Positions 1-8,099 of a DNA stretch of 64,000 bases are shown here, in pieces. The first letter of the stretch is position 1; every line of letters starts with the position of its first letter. Under the pieces are notes generated by a model. The model was not told the DNA's origin. It saw only the letters and a list, made by a program, of their open reading frames with translations, and ran no database searches. The DNA comes from Hyphomicrobiaceae bacterium (GTDB lineage: Bacteria; Pseudomonadota; Alphaproteobacteria; Rhizobiales; Hyphomicrobiaceae), in contig JACKJH010000001.1 in NCBI GenBank assembly GCA_020638055.1, positions 682,001 to 746,000 of the forward strand. The letters are read 5' to 3'. A program made the translations under genes and the position numbers.

Positions 1-577
1 CCAACACGTCCAGACCATAAGCACGAGCAGCAACAATCGTCATAGACAGCCATGGCACGACAGCGAAGCGATCCTTATAGGCGCGGGCGTGGCTTTCCTT
101 CAGCAAATCGTTGGTGCCCATCACCATGCAGGTGAGACGGTGCTCACGTTCTATCCCAGCCATGGCGATTTCGCGCACGTTAAGGATCGACATGGGCGTT
201 TCCATCATGGCCCATAACTTGGTTTTTTCCAGCGCATGTGCGGCCGTCAGCACCTTTGCCGCCGAAATGATGTCGCCGGGCCTGCCTACTTTGGGGACCA
301 GGATGGCGTCGGGTCCAGCCTTGGCTGCTGCAAAAAGGTCGTCGGCACCCCACGGGGTTTCCAGTCCGTTAACGCGAATGATCAGTTCGCGCTTGCCATA
401 GCCACCGCTGGCGACGGCTTCACAGACCTTGTCGCGAGCTTCGATTTTGGCATCCGGCGCGACAGCGTCCTCCAGATCGAGGATCAGGGCGTCGGCGGGG
501 ATTGTCTTTGCTTTTTCAAGGGCGCGTGTGTTGGAGCCTGGCATGTAGAGCACACTGCGACGCGGGCGCACGGTCAT
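1..577 (-). CDS. CitE-like HpcH/HpaI aldolase/lyase, 3' end outside window
   Basis: The gene is read on the minus strand from an ATG at 577 and runs off the left edge after 192 codons, so only the N-terminal two thirds of a roughly 280-residue protein is visible. It opens with RRSVLYMPGSNTRALEKA and ALILDLEDAV, continues with RVNGLETPWG and then ILVPKV, the signature order of the CitE/HpcH-HpaI class II aldolase family. This family is a TIM barrel binding Mg2+ and a CoA thioester such as malyl-CoA or citramalyl-CoA; the exact substrate cannot be read from the sequence. A Shine-Dalgarno-like AAGGGG lies about 10 bases before the ATG. It is divergent from the pyridoxal kinase gene. Confidence 0.85.
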   Translation of the reverse strand, partial: MTVRPRRSVLYMPGSNTRALEKAKTIPADALILDLEDAVAPDAKIEARDKVCEAVASGGYGKRELIIRVNGLETPWGADDLFAAAKAGPDAILVPKVGRPGDIISAAKVLTAAHALEKTKLWAMMETPMSILNVREIAMAGIEREHRLTCMVMGTNDLLKESHARAYKDRFAVVPWLSMTIVAARAYGLDVL

Positions 578-815
578 TTTTCATTACCCCTTAATTGTTC
601 GTCTTTATCTGTTTGCTTTTATTTTTGCAGGTGCGGCGGCTGGCCGGACTGAGACCTATCCTGGTCGGGCCAGCGGATATGATGTTTTGCAGCGCACACT
701 AATCTGGCGACCTTGAATTACAAGTCCACCAAGGTCGCGTTATACTCCAAGCCGTGTAATCGCGTTACGACAAGGCGGATCGCGCGGAAAAAAGCCAGCA
801 AGAAAGGCAAATGAC

Positions 816-1649
816 ATGGCCCGCATCCTTGCCATTTCCTCCTATGTCGCGTCCGGCCATGTCGGGCTCTGCGGCATTGTTCCCGTGCTGCAAGCTTTCG
901 GGCACGAAGTGATCTCTGTACCGACTGTCGTTCTATCGTGCCACAACGGCCGAGAGCACGTGCGAGGCGTTACGCTGGAAGCGGGAGACATTGCGGGCAT
1001 GTTATCTGCTTTGCGCGCCAACGGAACGCTTGAAGCGCTAGACGCGGTCATCACAGGCTACATGCCGAGCGCCGAAGTCACCGAGTTGGTCGCTGCCGAG
1101 CTTGAGCGTCTTGCCGAAGCGCTGCCAGATTTGGTTTATTTGTGCGATCCGGTTTTGGGCGATGATCCCGACGGGCTATATGTCTTGGACGACGTGGCAT
1201 GCACAATCCGCGACAGACTGTTGCCGCTTGCAGACATTGTGTGCCCCAATCGTTTCGAACTTGCCTGGTTGACCGGTGCGGGCGTGCATAATGCCAACGA
1301 CGCGGACATCGCTGCCGACAGTCTTGGCGTGGAACTGGCTGTTGTGACTTCGGTTCCGGCAGTAGACGGGCAGATCGCAAATGTTTCCAGCGATAGCGAT
1401 AACGCTTTTACGTTTACGACACCGCGACTGCCTGCGGTCCCGCATGGGACCGGTGATGTCCTGGCGGCCTTGTTGCTTGGCCACGTACTTTCGGGATGTG
1501 AACTTACCGAGGCAACAGCGAGGGCTTCCGCCGGCGTGCAGATGGTGATTGCGGACAGCATTGGTGCCCACGAACTGGAATTGGTGGCTGGACTTTCACG
1601 CACAGTTGAAGTGCAGGGAATGCCTGGTGAAGAGGTGGGAGCGGAGTAG
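816..1649 (+). CDS. pdxY: Pyridoxal kinase (PdxY/PdxK type)
   Basis: A 277-residue cytosolic ribokinase-superfamily enzyme predicted to phosphorylate pyridoxal with ATP in the B6 salvage pathway. Residues 8-17 (SSYVASGHVG) match the substrate-binding start of pyridoxal kinases, PVLGDD falls in the middle, and GTGD at about 211-214 carries the catalytic Asp and anion hole. The length is normal for PdxY. The ATG at 816 has AGGCAA about 8 bases upstream. The gene is alone, followed by palindromic repeats. PdxY versus PdxK cannot be decided by eye, so the symbol is by family resemblance only. Confidence 0.88.
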   Translation: MARILAISSYVASGHVGLCGIVPVLQAFGHEVISVPTVVLSCHNGREHVRGVTLEAGDIAGMLSALRANGTLEALDAVITGYMPSAEVTELVAAELERLAEALPDLVYLCDPVLGDDPDGLYVLDDVACTIRDRLLPLADIVCPNRFELAWLTGAGVHNANDADIAADSLGVELAVVTSVPAVDGQIANVSSDSDNAFTFTTPRLPAVPHGTGDVLAALLLGHVLSGCELTEATARASAGVQMVIADSIGAHELELVAGLSRTVEVQGMPGEEVGAE

Positions 1650-1793
1650 GTTTTACTCGATGTTGGCTGGGTGGCTCGCCTGGCGGCATGGGTTGCCTGC
1701 GTTCGGCCAAGTCCTTCACGACTGCTGTTTATGTATAGTTTGATCTTGTCTCGACACGCGAGACAGGCTCAGCTAACCATGCGGTGCCTTCCT

Positions 1794-1902
1794 GCATGTT
1801 TTTCACCAAGACCCACATGACACTTCAGCTAAACATGCTCTCACTTTCGACTGGGGCATGTTTTTCACGCCGAACCGTTACACACTTCGGCTAAACATGC
1901 TC
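1794..1902. repeat. Two family-A palindromic repeats
   Basis: Two copies (1794-1840 and 1856-1902) of a roughly 48-bp unit: GAGCATGTTTTTCACGC at one end and GCTAAACATGCTC at the other, around AACCGnnnCACACTTC. The ends GAGCATGTTT and AAACATGCTC are inverted. They occupy the space between pdxY and the carbonic anhydrase gene. The longer in-frame ATG at 1858 of the next gene lies inside the second copy, so it is not used here as the start. Confidence 0.85.
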
Positions 1903-1944
1903 TTGTGCCTTGAGGCGACCAAAACGAAGAGGCCAATCAAACCC

Positions 1945-2583
1945 ATGTCGCAATTTCCCGAGCACCTGACCGACCGGTACCACCGCTTCAAATTCAGGCA
2001 TTTTACGCCTAATTCCGACCGGTACGAGGAACTGGCCGCGTATGGTCAGAGCCCCGACGTGATGATCGTCTCGTGCTGCGACAGCCGGGTGGACCCAGAG
2101 ACGATTTTTTCGGCCATGCCCGGCGAACTTTTCGTTATGCGCAACGTGGCCAACCTGGTGCCGCCCTATGAGACAGGTGGCAATTTCCACGGCGTGTCGG
2201 CGGCGCTGGAATTTGCATTGCTCAATTTGAGGGTGAAACACATCGTCGTGCTTGGACATGCGGGCTGCGGAGGCGTCAAGGCGGCGCTGGAGCAAGCGGC
2301 AGCGAAACAGACTGAGGCTTTGTTCATTTCCAAGTGGATGTCGATGCTCGACGATGCCAGGCTCAACGTGTTGGCCAGGCATCAAGGTTTGCCGGCAACA
2401 GAGCGTCTAAGAGCACTTGAGCTTGAAGGCGTAAAAACCTCGCTCAAAAATTTGCGGACGTTCCCATTCGTTGAAGAGCTCGAATCCAATGGCCGTCTCG
2501 CACTGCACGGAGCCTACTTCGATATCGCAAGCGGTTCGCTACACGTGCTCAACCAATTGAAGGGCTCGTATTTCGAGCTTTAA
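1945..2583 (+). CDS. Beta-class carbonic anhydrase
   Basis: A 212-residue zinc enzyme predicted to interconvert CO2 and bicarbonate in the cytosol. With the start chosen here, the Zn site residues are Cys44 with Asp46 and Arg48 in SCCDSR, and His105 and Cys108 in GHAGCGG, the canonical beta-class set. The length is usual for bacterial members. The frame is open upstream to 1858, but those codons are the coding image of a palindromic repeat; the ATG at 1945 follows a GAAGAGG purine run and begins the conserved region. Single-gene unit; substrate specificity is secure at family level. Confidence 0.92.
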   Translation: MSQFPEHLTDRYHRFKFRHFTPNSDRYEELAAYGQSPDVMIVSCCDSRVDPETIFSAMPGELFVMRNVANLVPPYETGGNFHGVSAALEFALLNLRVKHIVVLGHAGCGGVKAALEQAAAKQTEALFISKWMSMLDDARLNVLARHQGLPATERLRALELEGVKTSLKNLRTFPFVEELESNGRLALHGAYFDIASGSLHVLNQLKGSYFEL

Positions 2584-2632
2584 GTAGCCTTGCAGTTGGC
2601 CGGGGTTGGGCCGGCCTGCCGACCTGCTCAAA

Positions 2633-3073
2633 TCAATATTTGATCATATCAAAATGAAGCGCGTCAGTGTGGAAGCGCACGATCGAGCAATCATCGTCGC
2701 GGACGGGTGCTTTGCCGGTTAGTTCGATGCGGTCGCTATCAATGCGGCCGTGCACCTTGTATTTGAGTGGTTCGCAGCCGCGCTTGAAGACGCGGGCATT
2801 ACCCTCGACGTTTCCATTTCCCGATGTTTTGGCATCAATCAGCAATGTGCCAGGCGTTACGCCATTTCGCGCAAGGCCCGGACGGGGCGATTCGTACGAA
2901 ATGTGCATGGTGAAGTCACAGAACCTGACTTCCATCACCGAGCCATTGTGATTGTACCTGTCCATTGAGCAATCACTGGCTCTGGCGGGGCTAGACGCGG
3001 CAAATGAGGTTAAAACCGCGCAAATGGCAATCGCAGGTCCGGCAAACGAATAGAGAGATTTGAAATGGTGCAT
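2633..3073 (-). CDS. Secreted cysteine-containing hypothetical protein
   Basis: A 146-residue protein with a clear Sec signal peptide: positive start, hydrophobic AIAICAVLTSFAA, then ASSPARASD as the likely cleavage site near residue 33. The mature part has several Cys residues (DCSMD, RFCDF, KRGCEP, DDDCS) that could form disulphides in the periplasm. I do not recognise a family. A family-C palindrome begins only about 8 bp upstream of the ATG, so the normal promoter/RBS region has been replaced or the element lies within the leader; the ATG itself has no good Shine-Dalgarno sequence. Confidence 0.6.
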   Translation of the reverse strand: MHHFKSLYSFAGPAIAICAVLTSFAASSPARASDCSMDRYNHNGSVMEVRFCDFTMHISYESPRPGLARNGVTPGTLLIDAKTSGNGNVEGNARVFKRGCEPLKYKVHGRIDSDRIELTGKAPVRDDDCSIVRFHTDALHFDMIKY

Positions 3074-3080
3074 CGGTGCT

Positions 3081-3349
3081 AGCCCGCCTTTCTCACGAGG
3101 GCACGGCCGTCATCGCGCTGGCGCGAGATCGATCCGCAAGGAGGGAGGCGAAAAGCGTAGCGGTGGTCTACGGTTGAGCTGCCCGACGCAGCGGTCGACC
3201 GCGCCAGCGCGACCCGCAGGGCGGGGTGAAAATGATGACAGTCTGCGTCGTGCCGCTTGCCCGATGTACCACATCGAACTTCACGGCTCTCCTGGCCTGT
3301 CATCATTTTCACCTCCGTGCCGGCCATACCATCGTGAGAAAGGCGGGCT
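3081..3349. repeat. Family-C long palindromic element
   Basis: The ends are inverted: AGCCCGCCTTTCTCACGA at 3081 and TCGTGAGAAAGGCGGGCT ending at 3349. Inside is a second inverted pair: GGTGAAAATGATGACA near 3225 and TGTCATCATTTTCACC near 3298. The left half (GCGCTGGCGCGAGATC then GGAGGGAGGCG) reappears inverted in the element at 49466-49540, and a minimal version with only the ends is at 53552-53606. It holds no credible gene. The non-repeat remainder of the 3074-3500 interval shows nothing recognisable. Confidence 0.85.
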
Positions 3350-3500
3350 GGCCTTTGTATATTTCTAAAGACATGGATTGTTTTTAAAGAACGAAATGAG
3401 GCTACGTTTTTATTTATGAACTCGCGATTAACGGCGTAAACGTGAGCAACCGCAAGGTTTCACGTCCATTCAAAGGTCTTTGCACGTTTCAGGTTCGGTT

Positions 3501-4154
3501 TTATTTCGCCGGTTCTTTCCCGCGTGCCTTCTCAATCCTGGGAATAATATTCTCAGCCATTGAGGCTAACGTGATGGGGCCAACGTGCTTGTAAAGGATG
3601 CGCCCGTCACCGCTCACCAGGAAGCTCTCCGGCATCCCGTAAACACCCCATTCGATAGCACCGCGGCCTTGCGGGTCAACGCCGACAGCCTTGAAGGGAT
3701 TGCCATAGCGACCAATGAAACGGCGGGCGTCACCGGTGGAATCCTTATAGTTAACGCCCATGATTGGAATGCCGGTCTTTTTAGCCAATTCAATCAGCAC
3801 AGGGTGTTCCTGCACGCAGGGTATACACCAGGACGCCCAAAAGTTGACGAGGTGAACCTCGCCACTGGCCAATTCTTTCGCGGTGAAACCGGGGACGGGT
3901 TGGCCACTGCGCTGCAAACCCTCCAGTGGCGCGAAATCGACCTGGGGCGCAGGCCGACCAATCAATGCTGATGGCAATTTGGATGGATCACCCGAGAACA
4001 GCGCGAACGCGAACATAATGGCAAGCCCGATGAACATCGCCACGGGCAACACAACCCAGCCGGAGCGACGCTTGCGCATCTGGCCGGCCGCCGCGTTGTC
4101 ACGGGGTTCATGGCCAGTTGCTGATGTTTCAGCGTGTTCCTGGTCTAGGCTCAT
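3501..4154 (-). CDS. ccmG: Cytochrome c biogenesis thioredoxin CcmG/DsbE
   Basis: A 217-residue membrane-anchored periplasmic thiol reductase for cytochrome c maturation; it keeps apocytochrome CXXCH or CcmH thiols reduced. Residues 1-30 are hydrophilic and cytoplasmic, about 33-53 (VVLPVAMFIGLAIMFAFAL) form the anchor, and the thioredoxin-like domain carries FWASWCIPC with redox Cys110 and Cys113. The cis-Pro loop is seen in YGMPESF. It is the last ccm gene of the minus-strand cluster, 76 bp after ccmD. The N-terminal cytoplasmic tail is somewhat longer than in E. coli DsbE. Confidence 0.93.
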   Translation of the reverse strand: MSLDQEHAETSATGHEPRDNAAAGQMRKRRSGWVVLPVAMFIGLAIMFAFALFSGDPSKLPSALIGRPAPQVDFAPLEGLQRSGQPVPGFTAKELASGEVHLVNFWASWCIPCVQEHPVLIELAKKTGIPIMGVNYKDSTGDARRFIGRYGNPFKAVGVDPQGRGAIEWGVYGMPESFLVSGDGRILYKHVGPITLASMAENIIPRIEKARGKEPAK

Positions 4155-4230
4155 GGGAAATTATGTTCCTGCTGCTTGTTGTTATTTTTTATCCAGGTCG
4201 ATTCATTGGCCGACCAATAAACCTGCGTAA

Positions 4231-4395
4231 TCAGTGACGCGAGCGGCGGCGCACGCCGCGCGATTGTAGGTCTTCCAGCATGCGACGCTGGCGGCGACCA
4301 TCCCACAGGAGCCATACAATAAGAACGGTGAGGACAAGCGCCACGGCGGCGTAGGATGCCCAGATGAATGCGGCGTGCGGTCCAAGATCCATCAT
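4231..4395 (-). CDS. ccmD: Heme exporter accessory protein CcmD
   Basis: A 54-residue single-span membrane protein. It begins MMDLGPHAAFIWASYA, has a hydrophobic helix of about 20 residues (AAVALVLTVLIVWLLW), and ends in a basic tail DGRRQRRMLEDLQ, the standard CcmD pattern. CcmD holds CcmC and the heme chaperone CcmE together for release of holo-CcmE. It starts 9 bases after the ccmC stop with AAGGGA overlapping that stop region, so the pair is translationally close. It is followed by ccmG. A 60-codon open frame overlapping it in another register is not the gene. Confidence 0.92.
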   Translation of the reverse strand: MMDLGPHAAFIWASYAAVALVLTVLIVWLLWDGRRQRRMLEDLQSRGVRRRSRH

Positions 4396-4404
4396 CCGTG
4401 TCCC

Positions 4405-5196
4405 TTAAACGGCGGTTGCTGCGGCGGCGTCTTGATTATGCGCGGCCTCGTTCACCTCTGCCATTCGCATGGCCTTGACCCGGCGGCGTAACACCTCGTT
4501 GCGCATGGCCTTCAGATGCAATGCGAAGAACAACAAAGAAAAGCCGACTGCGTTGACCATCAAGGGCACTAGAATTGAGGAATGAATGGCGGGACCGTCC
4601 AGCTTCACGACGCTTGCAGGCTGGTGCAGCGTGTTCCACCAATCGACCGAAAACTTGATAATGGGCAGGATAACGACGCCGGCAAGCCCGAGAACGGCGG
4701 TTTGTTTGGCGGCCAGTGCTTCATCATCAAGCGACGAACGCAAAGCCATCAAACCCAGGTACAGAAAAAACAGGATCAGAACGGACGTCAGCCGCGCGTC
4801 CCAGACCCAATAGGTGCCCCACATCGGTTTGCCCCAAAGCGAACCGGTGATGAGCGCCAGCAGCGTGAACGCGGCCCCAATGGGGGCAGCCGCCTTGGCG
4901 GATACATCGGCGAGGGGATGGCGGAAGACGAGCAAGCCGAAGCTGGAAATGGCGATGATGAGATAACCCATCATGGCCAGCCAGGCAGCGGGAACATGGA
5001 TGAACATGATCTTGACCGTCTCGCCCTGCTGGTAATCGGGCGGGGCGACGAAAAACGTCAGATAGAGACCGTACCCAATGACCGCGACGGCGACGGCTGT
5101 AAGCCAAGGCAGAACTATGCCCGACAGCCTCATGAATCGCGTGGGGTTTGCAAGGCGCTGTGTCCAGCTCTGCGATGTTGCGTCTTTCGTCTTCAT
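4405..5196 (-). CDS. ccmC: Heme handling protein CcmC
   Basis: A 263-residue inner-membrane protein of the heme-handling family with six hydrophobic segments. It carries the tryptophan-rich periplasmic motif WGKPMWGTYWVWD (121-133) that contacts heme, with likely axial ligands His67 (FIHVPAAW) and the His in WWNTLHQ. CcmC loads heme onto CcmE. Its usual partners ccmA and ccmB lie upstream, but separated by yceI and a cytochrome b561 gene; ccmD and ccmG follow directly. Length and motifs are intact. Confidence 0.95.
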   Translation of the reverse strand: MKTKDATSQSWTQRLANPTRFMRLSGIVLPWLTAVAVAVIGYGLYLTFFVAPPDYQQGETVKIMFIHVPAAWLAMMGYLIIAISSFGLLVFRHPLADVSAKAAAPIGAAFTLLALITGSLWGKPMWGTYWVWDARLTSVLILFFLYLGLMALRSSLDDEALAAKQTAVLGLAGVVILPIIKFSVDWWNTLHQPASVVKLDGPAIHSSILVPLMVNAVGFSLLFFALHLKAMRNEVLRRRVKAMRMAEVNEAAHNQDAAAATAV

Positions 5197-5279
5197 GTCA
5201 ATGGACTAAACCCTGTGCGGAAAAAGCGCAATTCGACATCAGCCCGCAGCGATGCGACCAAGCGTGGCAATGCGCCCCG

Positions 5280-5879
5280 CTATTGGCGAATTCCCTCAAT
5301 ATTCAGGTCCAATTCGACCTCCTGGGACGCTGGGCCCAAGTCATGAGGAATGCCGAAATCCTTCAACGGCAGGCTCACCTTTCCAGCGAACCCATTTCGA
5401 TAGCCACCCCAGGGATCCTTGCCGCCGCCAATGTGTTCAGCGTCGATAACGATATCCTTGGTAACGCCGCGTAGGGTCAGCTTGCCGGCTATCTTAGCCT
5501 TGCCGCTGCCATCCGGTGTCACTGAGGTCGATTCGAAGACGGCGGTCGGATAGGTAGACACATCGAGAAAATCGTTCGCCCTGAGGTGCTTATCGCGCTC
5601 GGCATGGTTGGAATTCAGGCTCGCAACATCAATCTCAACGCGGATTTTTGAGTCTTCCGGCTTAGCCTCGTCATAGCTGAACTTACCGCCAAACTTGTCG
5701 AAGCGGCCGGTCAGCCAACTGAAACCCAAATGCTTTATGCGAAAATTGATCGAGGCGTGAGCGCCCTTCTCGTCGATCACGTAATCCTCGGCTGATGCGG
5801 GCGTGAGTGCTGCGGAAAACAACAACGCGGTGGAGATTGCTGGAACACCGAGGACAATCTTCAACGTCGAAATTCTCAT
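5280..5879 (-). CDS. YceI family periplasmic lipid-binding protein
   Basis: A 199-residue secreted protein. The start ATG at 5879 has AGGAG 7-8 bases upstream and opens a signal peptide (RISTLKIVLGVPAISTALLFSAALTPASA). The mature part shows YceI family features: YVIDEKGAHASINFRIKHLGFSWLTG, then IRVEIDVASLNSNHAERD and the closing PLKDFGIP. YceI proteins are lipocalin-like barrels that bind isoprenoid lipids such as polyprenyl or quinone species. A longer open frame upstream overlaps the cytochrome b561 gene and lacks support. It sits downstream of cytochrome b561, a very common pairing, but here inside the ccm cluster. Confidence 0.9.
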   Translation of the reverse strand: MRISTLKIVLGVPAISTALLFSAALTPASAEDYVIDEKGAHASINFRIKHLGFSWLTGRFDKFGGKFSYDEAKPEDSKIRVEIDVASLNSNHAERDKHLRANDFLDVSTYPTAVFESTSVTPDGSGKAKIAGKLTLRGVTKDIVIDAEHIGGGKDPWGGYRNGFAGKVSLPLKDFGIPHDLGPASQEVELDLNIEGIRQ

Positions 5880-5949
5880 GATTTCATCTCCTGTCTGGGG
5901 GTTAGTCTTTCTATTTTTTGACCCGTCAACAATTCCAGGTGGCATTCGA

Positions 5950-6489
5950 TTAGCCGCGCCACATGCGCACCAAGGTACGAGAGCGATCCCAGAAATGATG
6001 CTTGAATGCGGCGCCTGCATGAAGGCTGGCGAGCGCGATGGTGATCCAGGCCAACCAGTCATGAACCACGCCCGCAGGCGTTTCGAGACCGTCCTGTTTC
6101 CAAACTGCAGGAACTTCCAATCCGCTGAAAACGACGATTGGCTGGCCTTTAGCCGTGGCGATCAGATATCCCGTGATGCACAGCCCAAACAACAGTGCAT
6201 ACAGGCTCCAGTGGACCAGTGTCGCAGTGCGGCGTTCGAATGCTGAATGGGATTCTGGTTCTGGTTTCTGGTTGATTGCCCGCCACATGACGCGCGCGAG
6301 CAATGCTGCGAAGAATACCATGCCGATGCTCTTGTGAAGGTCTGGCGCCCGGTTGTACCAGGGGTCGTAGTAGGTCAGTTCGACCATCCAAAGCCCCAGG
6401 GCGAACAATGCAACCATTGCTAGCGCCATCAACCAATGCAACCAACGCGTGATCGCGCCATAACCGGCAGTCGTGTCCTTGAGCGGCAT
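5950..6489 (-). CDS. cybB: Cytochrome b561 family protein
   Basis: A 179-residue four-helix membrane cytochrome with the family opening YGAITRWLHWLMALAM, including the first heme-binding His. Further His residues are spaced in the helices (LHKSIGMVFF, LVHWSLYALLFG, HDWLAWITIALASLHAGAAFKHHF). These proteins bind two b hemes and pass electrons across the inner membrane, for example from quinol or superoxide. It precedes yceI by 70 bp on the same strand, consistent with one transcript. The pair interrupts the ccmAB and ccmCDG blocks. Confidence 0.92.
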   Translation of the reverse strand: MPLKDTTAGYGAITRWLHWLMALAMVALFALGLWMVELTYYDPWYNRAPDLHKSIGMVFFAALLARVMWRAINQKPEPESHSAFERRTATLVHWSLYALLFGLCITGYLIATAKGQPIVVFSGLEVPAVWKQDGLETPAGVVHDWLAWITIALASLHAGAAFKHHFWDRSRTLVRMWRG

Positions 6490-6645
6490 GCCCGTCTTTT
6501 CCCCCGAAAAGGTCCCTCACCACCACGGTGCACAAAGCAGACCGCAGTCCCTCGAAGTGCGAGTTGCAATAGCCGATTAGGAATAGGTGGGCATTCAGCG
6601 CCGGGATGGCAAGTCACAAAGAAACGGGACACAAACGAAAACTTA

Positions 6646-6746
6646 AAGCGCATTCCGATCCGATGGAATCGGATCAGCGCTCTAGCTTCTTGTTCGGTCG
6701 CATTTTCAACGGCGAACCGGTGTCCACCTCGTCGGAAAATGCTCCA
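6646..6746. repeat. Family-B palindromic repeat (~100 bp)
   Basis: Left arm: a hairpin of the AGCGCATTCCGATCC / GGATCAGCGCT type. Right arm: CGCATTTTC..CGAACCGG..GTCGGAAAATGCTC, itself a second inverted repeat. It lies between ccmB and the cytochrome b561 gene, exactly at the junction where the ccm cluster is interrupted. Confidence 0.85.
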
Positions 6747-6768
6747 GGTATGCGGGTCGAAGCAGAAA

Positions 6769-7437
6769 CTATTGCATGTGCTGACGCAGGGCAGCGGCGG
6801 CGGCCACGGGGCCCAGCACCATCGAAACCAGCGAAATGGCCATCAGGATCAAGAACGAGGCCTGAAAACCCTGCGGTGATGTGAGTGCGGCGCTAATGGC
6901 CGAGATGCCGAAAATCAGTGTGGGAACGTAAAACGGAAGCACCAAAAGGGCCAGTAGCAGCCCGCCACGGCGGGTCTTGAGGGTGAGGGCGGCGCCAATC
7001 GAGCCCAGGAAGCTGATTGCTGGCGTGCCTGCCAGCATGGTACCGATCACGAGCGGATAAGCACGCGCTTCCAGGTTCAGCAGGATGCCTAGGACGGGTG
7101 CCATCAACGCCAGTGGTATGCCAGTCGAGATCCAGTGGGCCAGCGATTTCGATGCGGCCACGAGTTCCAGAGGCAAGCTGCCGAGGGCCAGAACGTCCAG
7201 TGAGCCGTCGTCGTGGTCAGCCTCAAAAAGGCGCGGCAGCGAAAGTAGTGCAGCGAGCAGAAGCGCCACCCAGAGCACGCCAGGCGCAATGCGGGTCAAA
7301 AGATTGAGATCTGGTCCAAGGCCCAGCGGCATGAGCGTGACGACGATCAAATAAAAGCCAAGCGCAGTGCCAAGCGCGCCACCTTCGCGGACTGCCAGCA
7401 GCAGGTCGCGCTTGAGCAGGGTGATGAAACCGCTCAT
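6769..7437 (-). CDS. ccmB: Heme ABC transporter permease CcmB
   Basis: A 222-residue membrane protein with about six hydrophobic segments, opening FITLLKRDLLLAVREGG and containing WVALLLAALLSLPRLFEAD, which are CcmB hallmarks. With CcmA it forms the CcmAB ATPase that drives release of holo-CcmE from CcmCD. It overlaps ccmA by 4 bases (ATGA at 7434-7437), which indicates translational coupling. Confidence 0.95.
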   Translation of the reverse strand: MSGFITLLKRDLLLAVREGGALGTALGFYLIVVTLMPLGLGPDLNLLTRIAPGVLWVALLLAALLSLPRLFEADHDDGSLDVLALGSLPLELVAASKSLAHWISTGIPLALMAPVLGILLNLEARAYPLVIGTMLAGTPAISFLGSIGAALTLKTRRGGLLLALLVLPFYVPTLIFGISAISAALTSPQGFQASFLILMAISLVSMVLGPVAAAAALRQHMQ

Positions 7438-8099
7438 TGCAGCGCCCCCCCTTTGGCTGGCGCTGTTGACATCTGACCGCCCAGTTTCAGTTCACGCGAA
7501 TTTGCCAGCCCTAGCGGCAGATGAGTTGCTGCCACCACAAGACCGCCGTTTGCCAAATGATCCTCGATGACTCCGGCCAGCAAGGCGGTGGACTGGACGT
7601 CGAGTGAGACGGTTGGCTCATCAAGCAGCCAGAGCGGCCGGTCAGCCACCAGCAAGCGGGCGAGGCCGAGGCGGCGTTTCTGGCCGGCTGAAAGATAGCC
7701 AGCCGGGATGTCTGCCAGTGGATCAATGGCAAAGCGCTCCAACGCTGTCCAAAGCCTGTCTTGTGCGCCGTTAGCGCTGGCAGCGTTCGATCCACCGCCT
7801 AGATAACGCGCCCAGAAGCGCAAATTTTCGATGACCGTGAGGCTTGCCTTGTCTGCATTGAGGTGGCCCACATAGTGGCAAGCCTCACGTCTTTCGCGAT
7901 CCTCGCCATACCCTTTAAGCGCGACACTGCCGTCCGTTGGCGTCAAATAGCCAGCCAAGGTGCGAATGAGCGTCGTTTTTCCTGCCCCGTTGCGGCCGGT
8001 CAGGAGCAGTGCCTCGCAGGAAGACACCTCAAAGGAGAGGTTATTGATGATGCGGCGGCCGGCGCGTTCAACGGCCAGATCTTTGACTGAAAGCTGCAA
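7434..8099 (-). CDS. ccmA: Heme exporter ATP-binding protein CcmA
   Basis: A 221-residue ABC ATPase: Walker A GRNGAGKTTLIR around residues 35-46, signature LSAGQKRRLGLARL, and Walker B PLWLLDEP. It is the cytoplasmic motor of the CcmAB complex in cytochrome c maturation. First gene of the minus-strand cluster and coupled to ccmB by a 4-base overlap. It is divergent from acnA across a 396-bp gap, an arrangement common in Rhizobiales. Confidence 0.95.
   Translation of the reverse strand: MQLSVKDLAVERAGRRIINNLSFEVSSCEALLLTGRNGAGKTTLIRTLAGYLTPTDGSVALKGYGEDRERREACHYVGHLNADKASLTVIENLRFWARYLGGGSNAASANGAQDRLWTALERFAIDPLADIPAGYLSAGQKRRLGLARLLVADRPLWLLDEPTVSLDVQSTALLAGVIEDHLANGGLVVAATHLPLGLANSRELKLGGQMSTAPAKGGALQ

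Noticed and set aside
111..652. Plus-strand frames of 96 and 138 codons
   Set aside because: They are antisense to the CitE-like gene, whose minus-strand translation shows clear family motifs.
1858..1944. Longer N-terminus for the carbonic anhydrase
   Set aside because: These codons are a family-A repeat read in frame; the same peptide pattern (FFTPNR.TLRLNML) appears wherever the repeat occurs, and the conserved protein starts at 1945.
4203..4385. 60-codon minus-strand frame at ccmD
   Set aside because: It is a frame-shifted shadow; the real ccmD at 4231-4395 has the helix and basic tail of the family and an RBS.
4582..5346. 254-codon plus-strand frame
   Set aside because: Antisense to ccmC; composition (Gln/Arg/Gly-rich) is typical of a complementary-strand artefact.
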